A stretch of 64,000 nt of DNA from Mesonia hippocampi (GCF_014197445.1 NZ_JACIFO010000006.1:1-64000), one strand, 5' to 3'; positions 8,296 to 19,264 are shown, counted from the stretch's first letter. The notes: a model not told the origin generated them from the sequence alone. Made by a program: numbers and translations.

Positions 8296-9282
8296 TCAAG
8301 AGCAGCTTTGTTTTTGCTGTTTTTTATAGAGAATAGGGAGTAATAGTAGCGAAAGTCCTCCTAACACTAAGTTCAATAAGGTCTGTGTGCCCCAAACAAC
8401 CCATCCGAAAGCCTCTCCTGCCTCTTTGCTTATCCCAAAAAAAACTAAAATAGCGCCTACAGCAATAGGGTAAATTCCAATGCCTCCATTGGTTAATGAA
8501 ATAGCAAAGGAGCCAACAACAAAGGCTGCCATGATAGCATTAAAAGATAAGCCGAAAGTTTCTGGAATAGCAAACTTTACCACTAAAAACATGCAGATGT
8601 ACATGACCCAAATAAATACAGTATGCGCTAAAAAAGCAACAGTATGTTTCATTTGGAAAATACTTTTCATGCCTTCGAGTATTCCTTGTCCAAAGGTTTT
8701 AACTTTTTGTAAAATTGGGTGTTTTGTTTTTTTTAGCACTTGTAAACCTAATAGGCCAATTGCTAATAAACCGCCTAAAAGTATAATGGTGAAAAAAGGA
8801 TTTATGTTATAGTTTTTAAGGAAGTTTATAATTAGGTGTTGATTAAAAATTAGGCTTCCTCCTAATATAATAAGCAGCATCACCAAATCGGCTACACGTT
8901 CTGAGATAATAGTTCCAAATGATTTCTCGAAAGGAATATTTTGGTAAGTAGAAAGGCTCGCCGCTCTGAGAATTTCGCCAGATCTAGGGATTCCCATATT
9001 GGCTAAATATCCTGCCATAATAGCCATAAACCTTAACTTGAAGCTTGTTTTGTAACCCATGGGTTGTAATAGGTATTGCCAGCGGTAAGCTCTGGATAGG
9101 TGAGAAAGGCAGCCTAGGAAAACAGAAAGAAGAAGCCAATACGGATTGGCTTGCGTGATGTTTTTCCACAATTTTGTACGTTCTTCGGGGCTGGCTTCCC
9201 CAATAGAGTATAGTATTAAAAAAACTCCCAACAAGAGTGGGAGTATGGTTTTTGTTATGGATATGAGTTTTGTTTTAGGCAA
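8296..9282 (-). CDS. Lysylphosphatidylglycerol-synthase-TM-like flippase protein
   Basis: 328 residues with about eight transmembrane segments, matching the LPG_synthase_TM (UPF0104/AglD2) fold: an early conserved LSRAYRWQYLLQPMG segment, GYLANMGIPRSGEILRA, and SERVADLVMLL, then a late NGGIGIYPIAVGAIL. It has only the membrane domain and no aminoacyl-transfer domain, so it is probably a lipid-linked substrate flippase or unknown membrane enzyme rather than an LPG synthase. It starts 7 bp after the panD stop and is presumably cotranscribed with panC and panD. An ordinary neighbour in flavobacterial genomes; its physiological substrate is not known. Confidence 0.8.
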   Translation of the reverse strand: MPKTKLISITKTILPLLLGVFLILYSIGEASPEERTKLWKNITQANPYWLLLSVFLGCLSHLSRAYRWQYLLQPMGYKTSFKLRFMAIMAGYLANMGIPRSGEILRAASLSTYQNIPFEKSFGTIISERVADLVMLLIILGGSLIFNQHLIINFLKNYNINPFFTIILLGGLLAIGLLGLQVLKKTKHPILQKVKTFGQGILEGMKSIFQMKHTVAFLAHTVFIWVMYICMFLVVKFAIPETFGLSFNAIMAAFVVGSFAISLTNGGIGIYPIAVGAILVFFGISKEAGEAFGWVVWGTQTLLNLVLGGLSLLLLPILYKKQQKQSCS

Positions 9283-9289
9283 GAATAAA

Positions 9290-9637
9290 CTACTTTAAAA
9301 GGTTACCATCGTTAGGAAATACTAATGACGGAGAGAAGGTTTTTGCCTCCTCGGGTGTCATAATAGCGTAGGTAATTAAGATAAGAATATCGCCTACGGC
9401 TACTTTTCTGGCGGCAGCACCGTTTAGTGTAATTTCTCCGCTTTTTCGTGGGCCAGGAATTACATAGGTTTCTAGGCGTTCTCCGTTATTGTTGTTTACA
9501 ATCTGAATTTTTTCGCCTTCAACAATATTTGCCGCATCCATAAGATCCTCATCTATGGTAATACTTCCGATGTAATTTAAATCTGCACCAGTAACTTTTA
9601 CCCGATGAATTTTAGATTTTACTACATGAATTTGCAT
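9290..9637 (-). CDS. panD: Aspartate 1-decarboxylase
   Basis: 115 residues, normal length. The protein makes beta-alanine from L-aspartate for pantothenate synthesis. The self-cleavage site Gly24-Ser25 is present in YIGSIT and would yield the pyruvoyl cofactor; the family segments [26 protein letters not shown] and [19 protein letters not shown] are intact. It lies 18 bp downstream of panC, so the two enzymes that make and use beta-alanine are in one operon. Confidence 0.97.
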   Translation of the reverse strand: MQIHVVKSKIHRVKVTGADLNYIGSITIDEDLMDAANIVEGEKIQIVNNNNGERLETYVIPGPRKSGEITLNGAAARKVAVGDILILITYAIMTPEEAKTFSPSLVFPNDGNLLK

Positions 9638-9655
9638 AATATTATAAGTTTAGTA

Positions 9656-10510
9656 TTAGTTTAGTGCAATATTATCAATCAACCTTACAGGTTCTGCATA
9701 TACAGCAATAAATGCACGGTATTTTTTGTTTGGTTTTTTAGTTGTTGCCGGTGCTAAAGTTTGGGCGTCTGCTATTTCCAGATACTCTAACTCTAGGTAC
9801 GGGTGTTTTTCAAAAGCTTGCGTTGCAAATTTACGTAAGTTTTCAATGCTATTAGAAGAAAATTTATTTTTTAATTCTTTAAGAATCTGGTATATAAATG
9901 CAGCTTGCTCTTTTTGCTGTCTTGTAAGGCGTTGATTTCTGGAGCTTCTGGCTAAACCACTTTCTTCCCTGTCTATAGGGCAACCTGTTATTTCTATAGG
10001 TAAATGGGTAATTTCAATTAGCTTTTTTACAATAAGTAGCTGCTGGTAATCTTTCTCACCAAAATATGCTTTATGTGGATTAACTGCAGCAAAAAGTTTA
10101 GTTAAAACTGTTCCTACACCATCAAAATGCCCATCTCTGTATTTGCCTTCCATAACTTTTGCAATAGGGCCAAAGTCAAAGCTTTGTGAGGTTAGGTTTT
10201 CGCCATAAACTTCTTCTACCGAAGGGGCAAAAACAATTACTTTTTCGGCGGTTACACTGTTGCTAAGCATGGCAGTATCTGCGGGGAGCGTTCTTGGATA
10301 TTTTTGTAAATCGTCTGGATTATCAAATTGTGTTGGGTTTACAAAAATACTCACCACGACAACATCGCAAGTGTTAAGGGCTTGCTTTACAAGAGAGATA
10401 TGCCCATCGTGTAAAGCTCCCATAGTAGGAACAAGTCCAATTTTTAAATGCTTTTCCTTATAAGGTTTTAATGCATCACGAAGTGCATTTTTTTTATAGA
10501 AAATATTCAC
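9656..10510 (-). CDS. panC: Pantoate--beta-alanine ligase
   Basis: 284 residues from a GTG at 10510 (V/MNIFYKKNALRDAL). The frame stays open further upstream, but that part runs through the divergent promoter region and has no family similarity, so the GTG is preferred. The nucleotidyltransferase-fold signature VPTMGALHDGHISLV is present, as are VSIFVNPTQF, GEKDYQQ and RSSRNQRL. It condenses pantoate and beta-alanine with ATP to give pantothenate in the cytoplasm. First gene of the panC-panD-flippase operon, with a -7 box 21 nt upstream of the start. Confidence 0.95.
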   Translation of the reverse strand: MNIFYKKNALRDALKPYKEKHLKIGLVPTMGALHDGHISLVKQALNTCDVVVVSIFVNPTQFDNPDDLQKYPRTLPADTAMLSNSVTAEKVIVFAPSVEEVYGENLTSQSFDFGPIAKVMEGKYRDGHFDGVGTVLTKLFAAVNPHKAYFGEKDYQQLLIVKKLIEITHLPIEITGCPIDREESGLARSSRNQRLTRQQKEQAAFIYQILKELKNKFSSNSIENLRKFATQAFEKHPYLELEYLEIADAQTLAPATTKKPNKKYRAFIAVYAEPVRLIDNIALN

Positions 10511-10531
10511 ACACAAGAGTTTTAAGAGGTG

Positions 10532-10539
10532 CAAAACTA
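10532..10539 (-). promoter_or_regulatory. Promoter -7 box of panC
   Basis: Minus strand TAGTTTTG (TAnnTTTG), ending 21 nt before the GTG start. It supports the GTG at 10510 over the longer frame, since the upstream codons would lie in the promoter. Confidence 0.55.
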
Positions 10540-10544
10540 ATATA

Positions 10545-10579
10545 TTTGGTGGTAAAGTGCGTAAAATTTTGTAATTTTG
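10545..10579 (+). promoter_or_regulatory. Promoter of glgA-like/DUF4270/glmS operon
   Basis: TTTG at 10545-10548 and TAATTTTG at 10572-10579, 23 bp apart, fit the Bacteroidetes -33/-7 pair. The leader would be about 35-40 nt. It interleaves with the panC promoter within about 50 bp. Confidence 0.55.
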
Positions 10580-10621
10580 CCTGTTTTTTATCGTTAATAT
10601 TAAATACAAAGAGTCAAATTT

Positions 10622-11443
10622 ATGAAAGATAAGCGCATTTTATACGTATCTTCTGAGGTTGTACCTTATTTACCTGAAACTGAAATCTCATCGATGTCTT
10701 TTGAAGCTCCTAGAATGGTAAACAGTCAAGGCGGGCAAATACGTATTTTTATGCCTCGCTTTGGAAATATAAACGAACGTAGGCATCAACTACACGAGGT
10801 TATCCGTTTATCTGGGATGAATTTAGTGATAAACGACCTTGATATGCCTTTAATTATTAAAGTAGCATCGATTCCTAAAGAGCGTATGCAGGTTTACTTT
10901 ATTGATAATGAAGATTATTTTAAACGTAAGGCAACACTTACCGATGAGGATGGAAACTTGTTTTCGGATAACGATGAACGAGCAATTTTCTTTGCAAAAG
11001 GGGTAATAGAAACCGTGAAAAAACTTAATTGGGCACCAGATATAATCCATGTGCATGGCTGGTTGGCATCATTATTGCCATTGTATTTGCGTAATTATTA
11101 CGGAAATGAACCCTTGTTTAAAGATTCTAAAATTGTAACCTCGGTATATGCAAGAGGGTTTGAAGGTGCGCTGGACGATGGAATGCAGAAAAAAATATTG
11201 TTTGATGGATTGGAGGAAGAAAAAACAACCATTGTAGCAGAACCTACCTATGAAAACATTATGAAAATTGCTGTAGATAACTCAGACGCCATAATAAAAG
11301 CAAGTGAAGTGCTTCCGGAAGGAATAAATGCGTATATAGAAAATGCAGATAAACCTAAATTAGATTTTAAACCAAAACAAGAATTTGCACAAGCTTATCA
11401 GGAGTTTTACCTGAGAGATGTGCTTAACGAAAAAGAAGATTAA
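10622..11443 (+). CDS. GlgA-like protein reduced to the N-terminal GT5 domain
   Basis: 273 residues; the family's glycogen synthases have about 470-480. It keeps the N-terminal Rossmann half (ILYVSSEVVPYLPETE, RIFMPRFGNINERRH, and IIHVHGWLASLLPLYLR) but lacks the whole C-terminal GT-B domain. The ADP-glucose-binding K-x-G-G motif expected after the first strand is replaced by ETEISSMSFEAPR. Genomes of this group annotate it as glycogen/starch synthase, yet a catalytic role looks unlikely; a regulatory or binding role is possible. Its stop codon overlaps the next ATG by one base (TAATG). Confidence 0.75.
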   Translation: MKDKRILYVSSEVVPYLPETEISSMSFEAPRMVNSQGGQIRIFMPRFGNINERRHQLHEVIRLSGMNLVINDLDMPLIIKVASIPKERMQVYFIDNEDYFKRKATLTDEDGNLFSDNDERAIFFAKGVIETVKKLNWAPDIIHVHGWLASLLPLYLRNYYGNEPLFKDSKIVTSVYARGFEGALDDGMQKKILFDGLEEEKTTIVAEPTYENIMKIAVDNSDAIIKASEVLPEGINAYIENADKPKLDFKPKQEFAQAYQEFYLRDVLNEKED

Positions 11444-12984
11444 TGTATATGAATCTAAAATCGAAAATGCTTAAAGCAATAAGCTTAAGCGTTGTAATTT
11501 TAAGCTTTTTTGCTTGCGAAAATGATGTTTCCGAAATAGGAAGCGGAATGGTGGATAACAATAACTTTAATAACCTGTTATATAGCGAGACCTCGATTTC
11601 TGCAATCAGCAAAAAAATAGAAAAAGTACAAACTAACGGGCAATCAAGTTTAAATATGGGAGTTTATAAAGACCCTGTGTTTGGAGTTACAAAAACCGAT
11701 TTTATTTCGCAATTAACACTCTCTAAAACCAATCCTTCCTTTGGAGACGAACCCATTGTAGATAGTGTGGTGCTTACGTTACCCTACTTTAGTACACCAA
11801 CAGGTATAGATGATAATGGAGAAAATGTATATAAATTAGACTCTGTTTACAAATTTGGTTTAGGGCAAATTAATTTTTCGGTTTACAGGACTAACTATTT
11901 CTTGCGCTCGGAAGATCCTGATAATGATTTTAAACCCCAAGTTTACTATTCTAATCAGTATGATTTGTTTAACCAGCAAAAAGAGAGTCAGCCCTTAGCG
12001 CAAGTTACAAACTTTACACCTTCTGCTGTTCGTAAAGTAATTTACCAGATAAAAGAAGGAGAGTTGGATACGGTTTCTAAAACACCACGCTTAAGAGTAC
12101 ACTTGTCTAAAGAGTATTTTCAACAGCATATTATCGAAAAAGAAGGCTCTAATGAGCTTTTAAGTAATGATAACTTTCAAAACTATTTTAGAGGAATACA
12201 TATTCAAGCAGAAAAATTAACATCAAACGACGGAGTTCTGAGTTTGTTTGATTTATCTTCAGAAGATGCAGGAATTACCATTTACTATAATGTAGAAACA
12301 AAGCCAGCAGGAGGAGCTCCTCAAAATTCAGACGATAAATACCTGAAAAGTTTCCAAATGAAATTTTCTGGAAACATGTTTAATGTAGAAAATACAGAAG
12401 AACAAAGCATACCACAAGACGATAAGTTGTACCTTAAAGGAGGGCAGGGCGCTATGGCAATTATCGATGTTTTTCAAGATGAAGAAGAATTAGCAAACTT
12501 ACGTAGTAAAGATTGGCTGATTAATGAAGCAAACCTTACTTTTTATGTAGATGAAAGCCAAGTTGCAGCAGATGAAGCAACACAACCTAAAAGGTTGTTT
12601 TTGTACGATGTAAATAATAATGCTGTGCTGTACGATTATAGTATGGATCCTACGGCAAATAAAGCATTCCCAATAGCTTCTAGAATAATTCATTTAGAAC
12701 CTTTATCAAAAACCAAAGAAGGCTTGCGTAAATACAAATTGCGTTTAACGGCTTATGTTAACGATATTTTAAAGAAAGATTCTACAAATACTAAACTAGG
12801 ACTTGTAGTTTCGCAAAACGTAAATGTTTCTACCATGTCGGAAGTTGCTTTAGAAGGAAATGAAGAAGCTATAAAAATACCGTCGGCAACAGTGCTTTCT
12901 AGGCAAGGAACCGTTCTTTATGGAACAGAAGCAAGTGAAGAAAAAAGACTTAAATTAGATATTTATTATACTGAAGCAAAATAA
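11443..12984 (+). CDS. DUF4270 lipoprotein
   Basis: 513 residues. Signal peptide with a lipobox-like LSFFAC ending at about residue 25, followed by acidic ENDVSEIG. Acidic residues after the cysteine are common in surface-exposed Bacteroidetes lipoproteins. The body is beta-rich and typical of DUF4270 (YSETSISAISKKIEKVQTNG, then DSVVLTLPYFS). The ATG at 11443 overlaps the previous stop; an ATG two codons later (11449) is equally possible. The gene sits between the GlgA-like gene and glmS, 3 bp before the latter. Molecular function unknown; probably an outer-membrane lipoprotein. Confidence 0.85.
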   Translation: MYMNLKSKMLKAISLSVVILSFFACENDVSEIGSGMVDNNNFNNLLYSETSISAISKKIEKVQTNGQSSLNMGVYKDPVFGVTKTDFISQLTLSKTNPSFGDEPIVDSVVLTLPYFSTPTGIDDNGENVYKLDSVYKFGLGQINFSVYRTNYFLRSEDPDNDFKPQVYYSNQYDLFNQQKESQPLAQVTNFTPSAVRKVIYQIKEGELDTVSKTPRLRVHLSKEYFQQHIIEKEGSNELLSNDNFQNYFRGIHIQAEKLTSNDGVLSLFDLSSEDAGITIYYNVETKPAGGAPQNSDDKYLKSFQMKFSGNMFNVENTEEQSIPQDDKLYLKGGQGAMAIIDVFQDEEELANLRSKDWLINEANLTFYVDESQVAADEATQPKRLFLYDVNNNAVLYDYSMDPTANKAFPIASRIIHLEPLSKTKEGLRKYKLRLTAYVNDILKKDSTNTKLGLVVSQNVNVSTMSEVALEGNEEAIKIPSATVLSRQGTVLYGTEASEEKRLKLDIYYTEAK

Positions 12985-12987
12985 TAT

Positions 12988-14841
12988 ATGTGTGGAATAG
13001 TAGGATACATAGGAAACCGTGAAGCATACCCAATAATTGTAAAAGGTTTGCAGCGATTAGAGTACCGTGGCTACGATAGTGCTGGGGTAGCTCTTTACGA
13101 CGAAGAGAGTAAACAAGTTCAAGTGAGTAAAACCAAAGGAAAAGTTGCTGATTTAGAAAAAAAAGCAGCTCAAGAAATTTCGCGTAAAGGGAAATTAGGA
13201 ATTGGGCATACACGTTGGGCAACTCATGGTGTTCCGAACGATGTAAACTCGCATCCACATGTTTCTAACTCGGGAGAATTAATTATAATTCATAACGGAA
13301 TTATCGAAAATTATGATGCCCTTCGTAAAGAATTAGAAAATAGAGGCTACACCTTTAAATCAGACACCGATACAGAAGTTTTAGTTAACCTTATCGAAGA
13401 TGTTAAGAAAAGTGAAAACCTTAAGCTAGGAAAAGCAGTTCAGGTGGCTTTAAATCAAGCAATTGGTGCTTATGCTATTGCTGTTTTTGATGAAACTAGA
13501 CCAAATGAACTGGTGGTGGCAAGACTAGGAAGTCCTTTAGCCATTGGTGTAGGAGAAGATGAATATTTTGTAGCCTCAGATGCCTCTCCTTTTATAGAAT
13601 ATACCAACAATGCCATTTATTTAGAAGATGGCGAGATGGCAATTATCAAAAGAGAAAAAGGAGTTAAAGTTAGAAAAATAAAATCAGATTCTGAAGTAGA
13701 GCCATACGTGCAAGAACTTCAGTTGAATTTAGAGCAAATAGAAAAAAACGGTTACGACCATTTTATGCTGAAAGAAATTTACGAGCAACCCGATGCAATT
13801 TCTGATACCTATAGAGGAAGGATGCTTGTAGATGAAGGTATTATCCGAATGGCAGGAGTAGAGGATAACCTTGAGAAATTTACTAATGCGAAACGAATTA
13901 TAATTGTAGCTTGCGGAACCTCATGGCATGCAGGTTTGGTGGCAGAATATCTTTTTGAAGACTTCGCAAGAATTCCTGTCGAGGTAGAATATGCCTCAGA
14001 GTTTAGGTATAGAAACCCGGTTATTTATCCAGACGATGTAGTAATAGCTATTTCTCAATCAGGAGAAACAGCCGATACAATGGCGGCAATAAAATTAGCA
14101 AAAGAAAAAGGAGCTTTTGTTTTTGGAGTATGTAATGTAGTAGGTTCTTCAATTTCTAGAGAAACTCACGCAGGAGCATATACCCATGCAGGACCAGAAA
14201 TAGGAGTGGCATCTACCAAAGCCTTTACAACTCAAATTACAGTATTAAGCTTAATTGCCTTAAAAGTAGCAAAAGCAAAAGGAAGTATTACAAACGAGCA
14301 GTTGCACTTGCATTTACAGGAACTCTCGTTAATTCCAGAAAAAGTAGCAGAAGCATTAAAATCAAATGAGCACATTGAGTTAATTGCAGAAAAATATAAA
14401 GATGTTGCTAATTTCTTATACCTAGGAAGAGGTTTTAATTTTCCTGTAGCATTAGAAGGAGCATTAAAGTTAAAAGAAATTTCCTACATACATGCAGAAG
14501 GCTATCCAGCAGCAGAAATGAAACACGGCCCAATAGCCTTGATAGATGAGCAAATGCCAGTAGTGGTTATTGCTACTAAAAAAGGACATTACGAAAAAGT
14601 AATTAGTAATATACAGGAAATAAAATCTAGAAACGGTAGGATTATTGGCGTGGTAACCAAGGGTGATGTGGCTGTGAGAGAGCTGGCAGATTATGTAATA
14701 GAAGTACCAGATACCATAGAAGCTTTTACACCATTAGTAACCACTATTCCGTTACAATTACTATCATATCATATTGCTCTAATGCTAGGTAAAAACGTAG
14801 ATCAGCCTAGAAATTTAGCAAAATCGGTAACCGTAGAATAG
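12988..14841 (+). CDS. glmS: Glutamine--fructose-6-phosphate aminotransferase (isomerizing)
   Basis: 617 residues, full length. The enzyme makes glucosamine-6-phosphate from fructose-6-phosphate and glutamine, the first step towards UDP-GlcNAc for peptidoglycan and lipid A. N-terminal class II glutaminase begins CGIVGYIG with nucleophile Cys2 after Met removal and contains GHTRWATHG and HNGIIENY. Two SIS domains follow (ACGTSWHAGL, SQSGETADT, ASTKAFTTQ). The conserved C-terminus AKSVTVE is present. No glmS-type ribozyme could fit in the 3-bp gap upstream, so regulation must come from the operon promoter or another level. Confidence 0.97.
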   Translation: MCGIVGYIGNREAYPIIVKGLQRLEYRGYDSAGVALYDEESKQVQVSKTKGKVADLEKKAAQEISRKGKLGIGHTRWATHGVPNDVNSHPHVSNSGELIIIHNGIIENYDALRKELENRGYTFKSDTDTEVLVNLIEDVKKSENLKLGKAVQVALNQAIGAYAIAVFDETRPNELVVARLGSPLAIGVGEDEYFVASDASPFIEYTNNAIYLEDGEMAIIKREKGVKVRKIKSDSEVEPYVQELQLNLEQIEKNGYDHFMLKEIYEQPDAISDTYRGRMLVDEGIIRMAGVEDNLEKFTNAKRIIIVACGTSWHAGLVAEYLFEDFARIPVEVEYASEFRYRNPVIYPDDVVIAISQSGETADTMAAIKLAKEKGAFVFGVCNVVGSSISRETHAGAYTHAGPEIGVASTKAFTTQITVLSLIALKVAKAKGSITNEQLHLHLQELSLIPEKVAEALKSNEHIELIAEKYKDVANFLYLGRGFNFPVALEGALKLKEISYIHAEGYPAAEMKHGPIALIDEQMPVVVIATKKGHYEKVISNIQEIKSRNGRIIGVVTKGDVAVRELADYVIEVPDTIEAFTPLVTTIPLQLLSYHIALMLGKNVDQPRNLAKSVTVE

Positions 14842-14891
14842 GAAGAAAATAAAAATTAAGAATTACAGGTGGTTTTTTGCGGAAAAAAATC

Positions 14892-14899
14892 TATCTTTG
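14892..14899 (+). promoter_or_regulatory. Promoter -7 box of atpDC
   Basis: TATCTTTG followed by CA, about 60 nt before atpD. The same ten bases TATCTTTGCA precede atpB and sprE. The -33 element is weak. Confidence 0.55.
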
Positions 14900-14956
14900 C
14901 AGCCGAAAAAGTTATGGCTTTTTTCTAGCATTAAAAACTATAAACTAAACAATTAG

Positions 14957-16471
<1,515 letters not shown>

Positions 16472-16524
16472 AAAGCCTACAAGAAAAGTAAAATCTTGTT
16501 ATTTTTAACATATAACTGAAAAAG

Positions 16525-16791
16525 ATGTATTTAGAAATTGTAACTCCAGAAAAAGTTGTTTTAAAAGGCGAAGTAGAATCTTTTTCTGTTCCAGGAATTA
16601 ACGGAGAGTTTCAGGTGCTTAACAATCACGCCCCTGTTGTATCTGTATTAACTGGCGGATTTGTGAAAGTGACCACCAATATGCAATTTGAAACTTCTGT
16701 AGAAAAAGATGCAGACAATCGTTATCGTTTTGCTATTTCAGGAGGAGTTTTAGAAATAAACAATAATAAAGCAATTGTTTTAGCAGACTAA
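16525..16791 (+). CDS. atpC: F1Fo ATP synthase subunit epsilon, short form
   Basis: 88 residues, against about 135 in E. coli. It contains the N-terminal beta-sandwich (LEIVTPEKVVLKGEVESFSVPGINGEFQVL, NNHAPVVSVL) and ends at NNNKAIVLAD, so the C-terminal helical hairpin that inhibits ATPase activity in other bacteria is missing. A strong terminator follows 20 bp after the stop. Confidence 0.93.
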   Translation: MYLEIVTPEKVVLKGEVESFSVPGINGEFQVLNNHAPVVSVLTGGFVKVTTNMQFETSVEKDADNRYRFAISGGVLEINNNKAIVLAD

Positions 16792-16811
16792 ACCAATTTG
16801 CGATATCATAT

Positions 16812-16848
16812 AAAAAGGCTTTCTTGGGTTTTTCCAAGAAAGCTTTTT
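16812..16848 (+). terminator. Intrinsic terminator of atpDC
   Basis: Stem GGCTTTCTTGG/CCAAGAAAGC around a six-base T-rich loop, followed by TTTTT. Confidence 0.85.
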
Positions 16849-16924
16849 GCTTTTTTAAATGTTATGAAGTTGTTAAACTGGCGTTTGAGTGTTTTTAAAA
16901 TCAGGAAATAATTATTTTTACCAT

Positions 16925-16932
16925 TATATTTG
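16925..16932 (+). promoter_or_regulatory. Promoter -7 box of the Mrp operon
   Basis: TATATTTG (TAnnTTTG), ending 19 nt before the mnhA ATG. No good -33 element at the usual distance. Confidence 0.5.
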
Positions 16933-16951
16933 TGAAGAAGATTAAACACTT

Positions 16952-19264
16952 ATGCTAATAGCTATACTCGCCGGAATTTTATTTTCTATACTTCTATTAT
17001 TTATAGGGAAGTGGGTGAAAACCAAACTACAACTTTTACCTGCCTTATTACCTTTAGGTTTATTTATTTATTTTGCGCAATTTTTTCCAGCAATTGCTGC
17101 GGGAGAGGTTATAGAGCAGCATTATAATTGGGTGAGCTCTTTTGGCGTTAATTTAAGTTTTAGGTTAGATGGGCTGGCCTTCTTATTTACTCTTCTTATT
17201 ACAGGAATAGGTTTTTTAGTTTTCTTATACACTTCGGCTTATCTTAAAAATAACGATTACCTTGATCGTTTTTATGGATATTTAAGCATTTTTATGGCGG
17301 CCATGCTTGGCTTGGTACTTTCAGATAATATCATGTCGCTTTTCCTGTTTTGGGAATTAACCAGTATTAGCTCCTTTTTTCTTATTGGATTTAATAATAA
17401 AAGTGAGGCTTCGCGTAAATCTGCTTTATGGGCTTTAGGAATAACAGGGATAGGAGGTTTATTATTGCTTGCAGGAGCTGTGATACTAGGAATAGTTGCC
17501 GATACGTATACGATATCAGAAATGGTAAATCAGAAAGCATTAATTGCTTCGAGTCCATTATATATTCTTATTGCCATTTTTATTTTTGGTGCAGCGTTTA
17601 CAAAGTCGGCACAGTTCCCATTTCATTTTTGGTTGCCAGGCGCTATGAAAGCACCTACACCGGTATCAACATATTTGCACTCAGCAACTATGGTAAAAGC
17701 AGGTGTATATTTACTTTTTAGGTTAACACCAGTATTAGGTGATAATACATTTTGGAATACAACTTTAATGCTGTTTGGCGGTATAACAATGCTGTATGCA
17801 GCTATACATACTATTTTTAGAAAAGATTTAAAAGGAATTTTAGCCTATTCAACAATATCGGCATTAGGTATATTAGTGTTTTTAATAGGTTTAGGAACTA
17901 AAGAAGCACTTTTAGCAGCAGCCGTATTTATATTGGTACATGCGCTTTATAAAGCTACGTTGTTTTTAGTAACTGGAACTATAGATTTAAGCACAGGAAC
18001 TAGAGATGTTTCAGTGTTGGCAGGATTAAAAAAAATAATGTTGCCTGTGGCTATTGCTGGTTTTCTGGCAGCCTTGTCTAATGCCGGAATTCCTTCAAGT
18101 ATAGGTTTTATAGGTAAAGATTTAATATATGAAGGAACTTTGCAGTTGCCTAATAATGTTGTGCTGCTTACAAGTTTGGCTGTAATTACCAATATTTTTA
18201 TTTCTTATGCAGGGTATTTGGTAGGGGTAAAACCCTTTTTAGGGAAATTGCCAGAACGTTTTGAAATGACAAAAACCCCCGAAATAAGATTATGGCTTCC
18301 GCCGGTAATTTTAGCTTCTTTAGGTATTGTTTTTGGTTTTGTACCAAGCCTAATTCAAGATAGCTTAATTAAGCCTATATTAAGCTCTGTAGCAATAGAT
18401 GCTTCGGATATTCATTTGAAAATATGGCATGGTTTTACTCCTGTTTTAGCTTTAAGTGTAACCACTATAGTGGGAGGTTTACTCTTGTATTTTCTGTTAA
18501 AGCCAACAGATAAATTGGTAAGTTTTTCTAATAAACTAGAGGTTGTTTCGCCTAAGAGCATTATAGAGAAACTCATAAGCCTTTTTGAAACTTTTTCTGG
18601 TTGGTGGACACGTGTTTTCCAAAACGGATACTTACGTAATTATGTGTCTGTAATTATATTTGTTGCCGTAATCCTTATGGCATATAGGTTATTGCAGGAT
18701 ACTAGCTATGTTATAGATTATAGCTCTTTCTCTAAACTTACAGTTTACGAAGTGGTTGTTTTGGTAATTATGGTAGGAGCTATATTTTTTACAATTTTTG
18801 CTAAATCTCGTTTAGCCGCTGTAGCCGCTTCTGGAGTTATTGGTTATGCAATATGCCTGTTGTTTGTTTTTTACAGCGCTCCAGATTTAGCAATGACTCA
18901 GTTTGCCATAGATACGTTAACCGTTATTTTATTTGTATTAGTGTTATACCGATTGCCAAAATACTTAGTGCTTTCAGATTATAAACAGCGTATTCGTGAT
19001 GGAATTTTAGCCTGTTCGTTTGGAGGATTAATAAGCGTACTTGCTTTAGAGGTGTTAGCACAACCTGTAAATGAAGAAATTAGTAAGTTTTATGCAGAGA
19101 ATGCATACATTCTGGCTCACGGGAAAAATGTAGTAAATGTTATTCTGGTAGATTTTAGAGGGACAGATACTATGGTAGAAATCTCTGTGTTAGCAATTGC
19201 AGCAATAGGAGTTTTTGCCTTGCTTAAATTACGTTTGCGAGGACATGAAAGAGAACAGAAATAA
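16952..19264 (+). CDS. mnhA: Mrp Na+/H+ antiporter subunit A
   Basis: 770 residues, the large subunit of the Mrp/Mnh antiporter and a relative of NuoL of complex I. About 20 transmembrane helices. The proton-translocating antiporter core includes LFLFWELTSISSFFLIGF with its conserved Glu, KSAQFPFHFWLPGAM, and TYLHSATMVKAGVYL. The C-terminal part contains the MrpA-specific YSAPDLAMTQFAIDTL segment. First of seven genes on the same strand, all closely spaced. Exports Na+ in exchange for H+ at the cytoplasmic membrane. Confidence 0.95.
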   Translation: MLIAILAGILFSILLLFIGKWVKTKLQLLPALLPLGLFIYFAQFFPAIAAGEVIEQHYNWVSSFGVNLSFRLDGLAFLFTLLITGIGFLVFLYTSAYLKNNDYLDRFYGYLSIFMAAMLGLVLSDNIMSLFLFWELTSISSFFLIGFNNKSEASRKSALWALGITGIGGLLLLAGAVILGIVADTYTISEMVNQKALIASSPLYILIAIFIFGAAFTKSAQFPFHFWLPGAMKAPTPVSTYLHSATMVKAGVYLLFRLTPVLGDNTFWNTTLMLFGGITMLYAAIHTIFRKDLKGILAYSTISALGILVFLIGLGTKEALLAAAVFILVHALYKATLFLVTGTIDLSTGTRDVSVLAGLKKIMLPVAIAGFLAALSNAGIPSSIGFIGKDLIYEGTLQLPNNVVLLTSLAVITNIFISYAGYLVGVKPFLGKLPERFEMTKTPEIRLWLPPVILASLGIVFGFVPSLIQDSLIKPILSSVAIDASDIHLKIWHGFTPVLALSVTTIVGGLLLYFLLKPTDKLVSFSNKLEVVSPKSIIEKLISLFETFSGWWTRVFQNGYLRNYVSVIIFVAVILMAYRLLQDTSYVIDYSSFSKLTVYEVVVLVIMVGAIFFTIFAKSRLAAVAASGVIGYAICLLFVFYSAPDLAMTQFAIDTLTVILFVLVLYRLPKYLVLSDYKQRIRDGILACSFGGLISVLALEVLAQPVNEEISKFYAENAYILAHGKNVVNVILVDFRGTDTMVEISVLAIAAIGVFALLKLRLRGHEREQK

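Noticed and set aside
10511-10609. 33-codon N-terminal extension of panC
   Set aside because: It runs through two promoter boxes and lacks family similarity; the GTG at 10510 gives the normal PanC N-terminus.
12960-12990. glmS ribozyme upstream of glmS
   Set aside because: Only 3 bp separate glmS from the previous gene, and no ribozyme-like structure is present.
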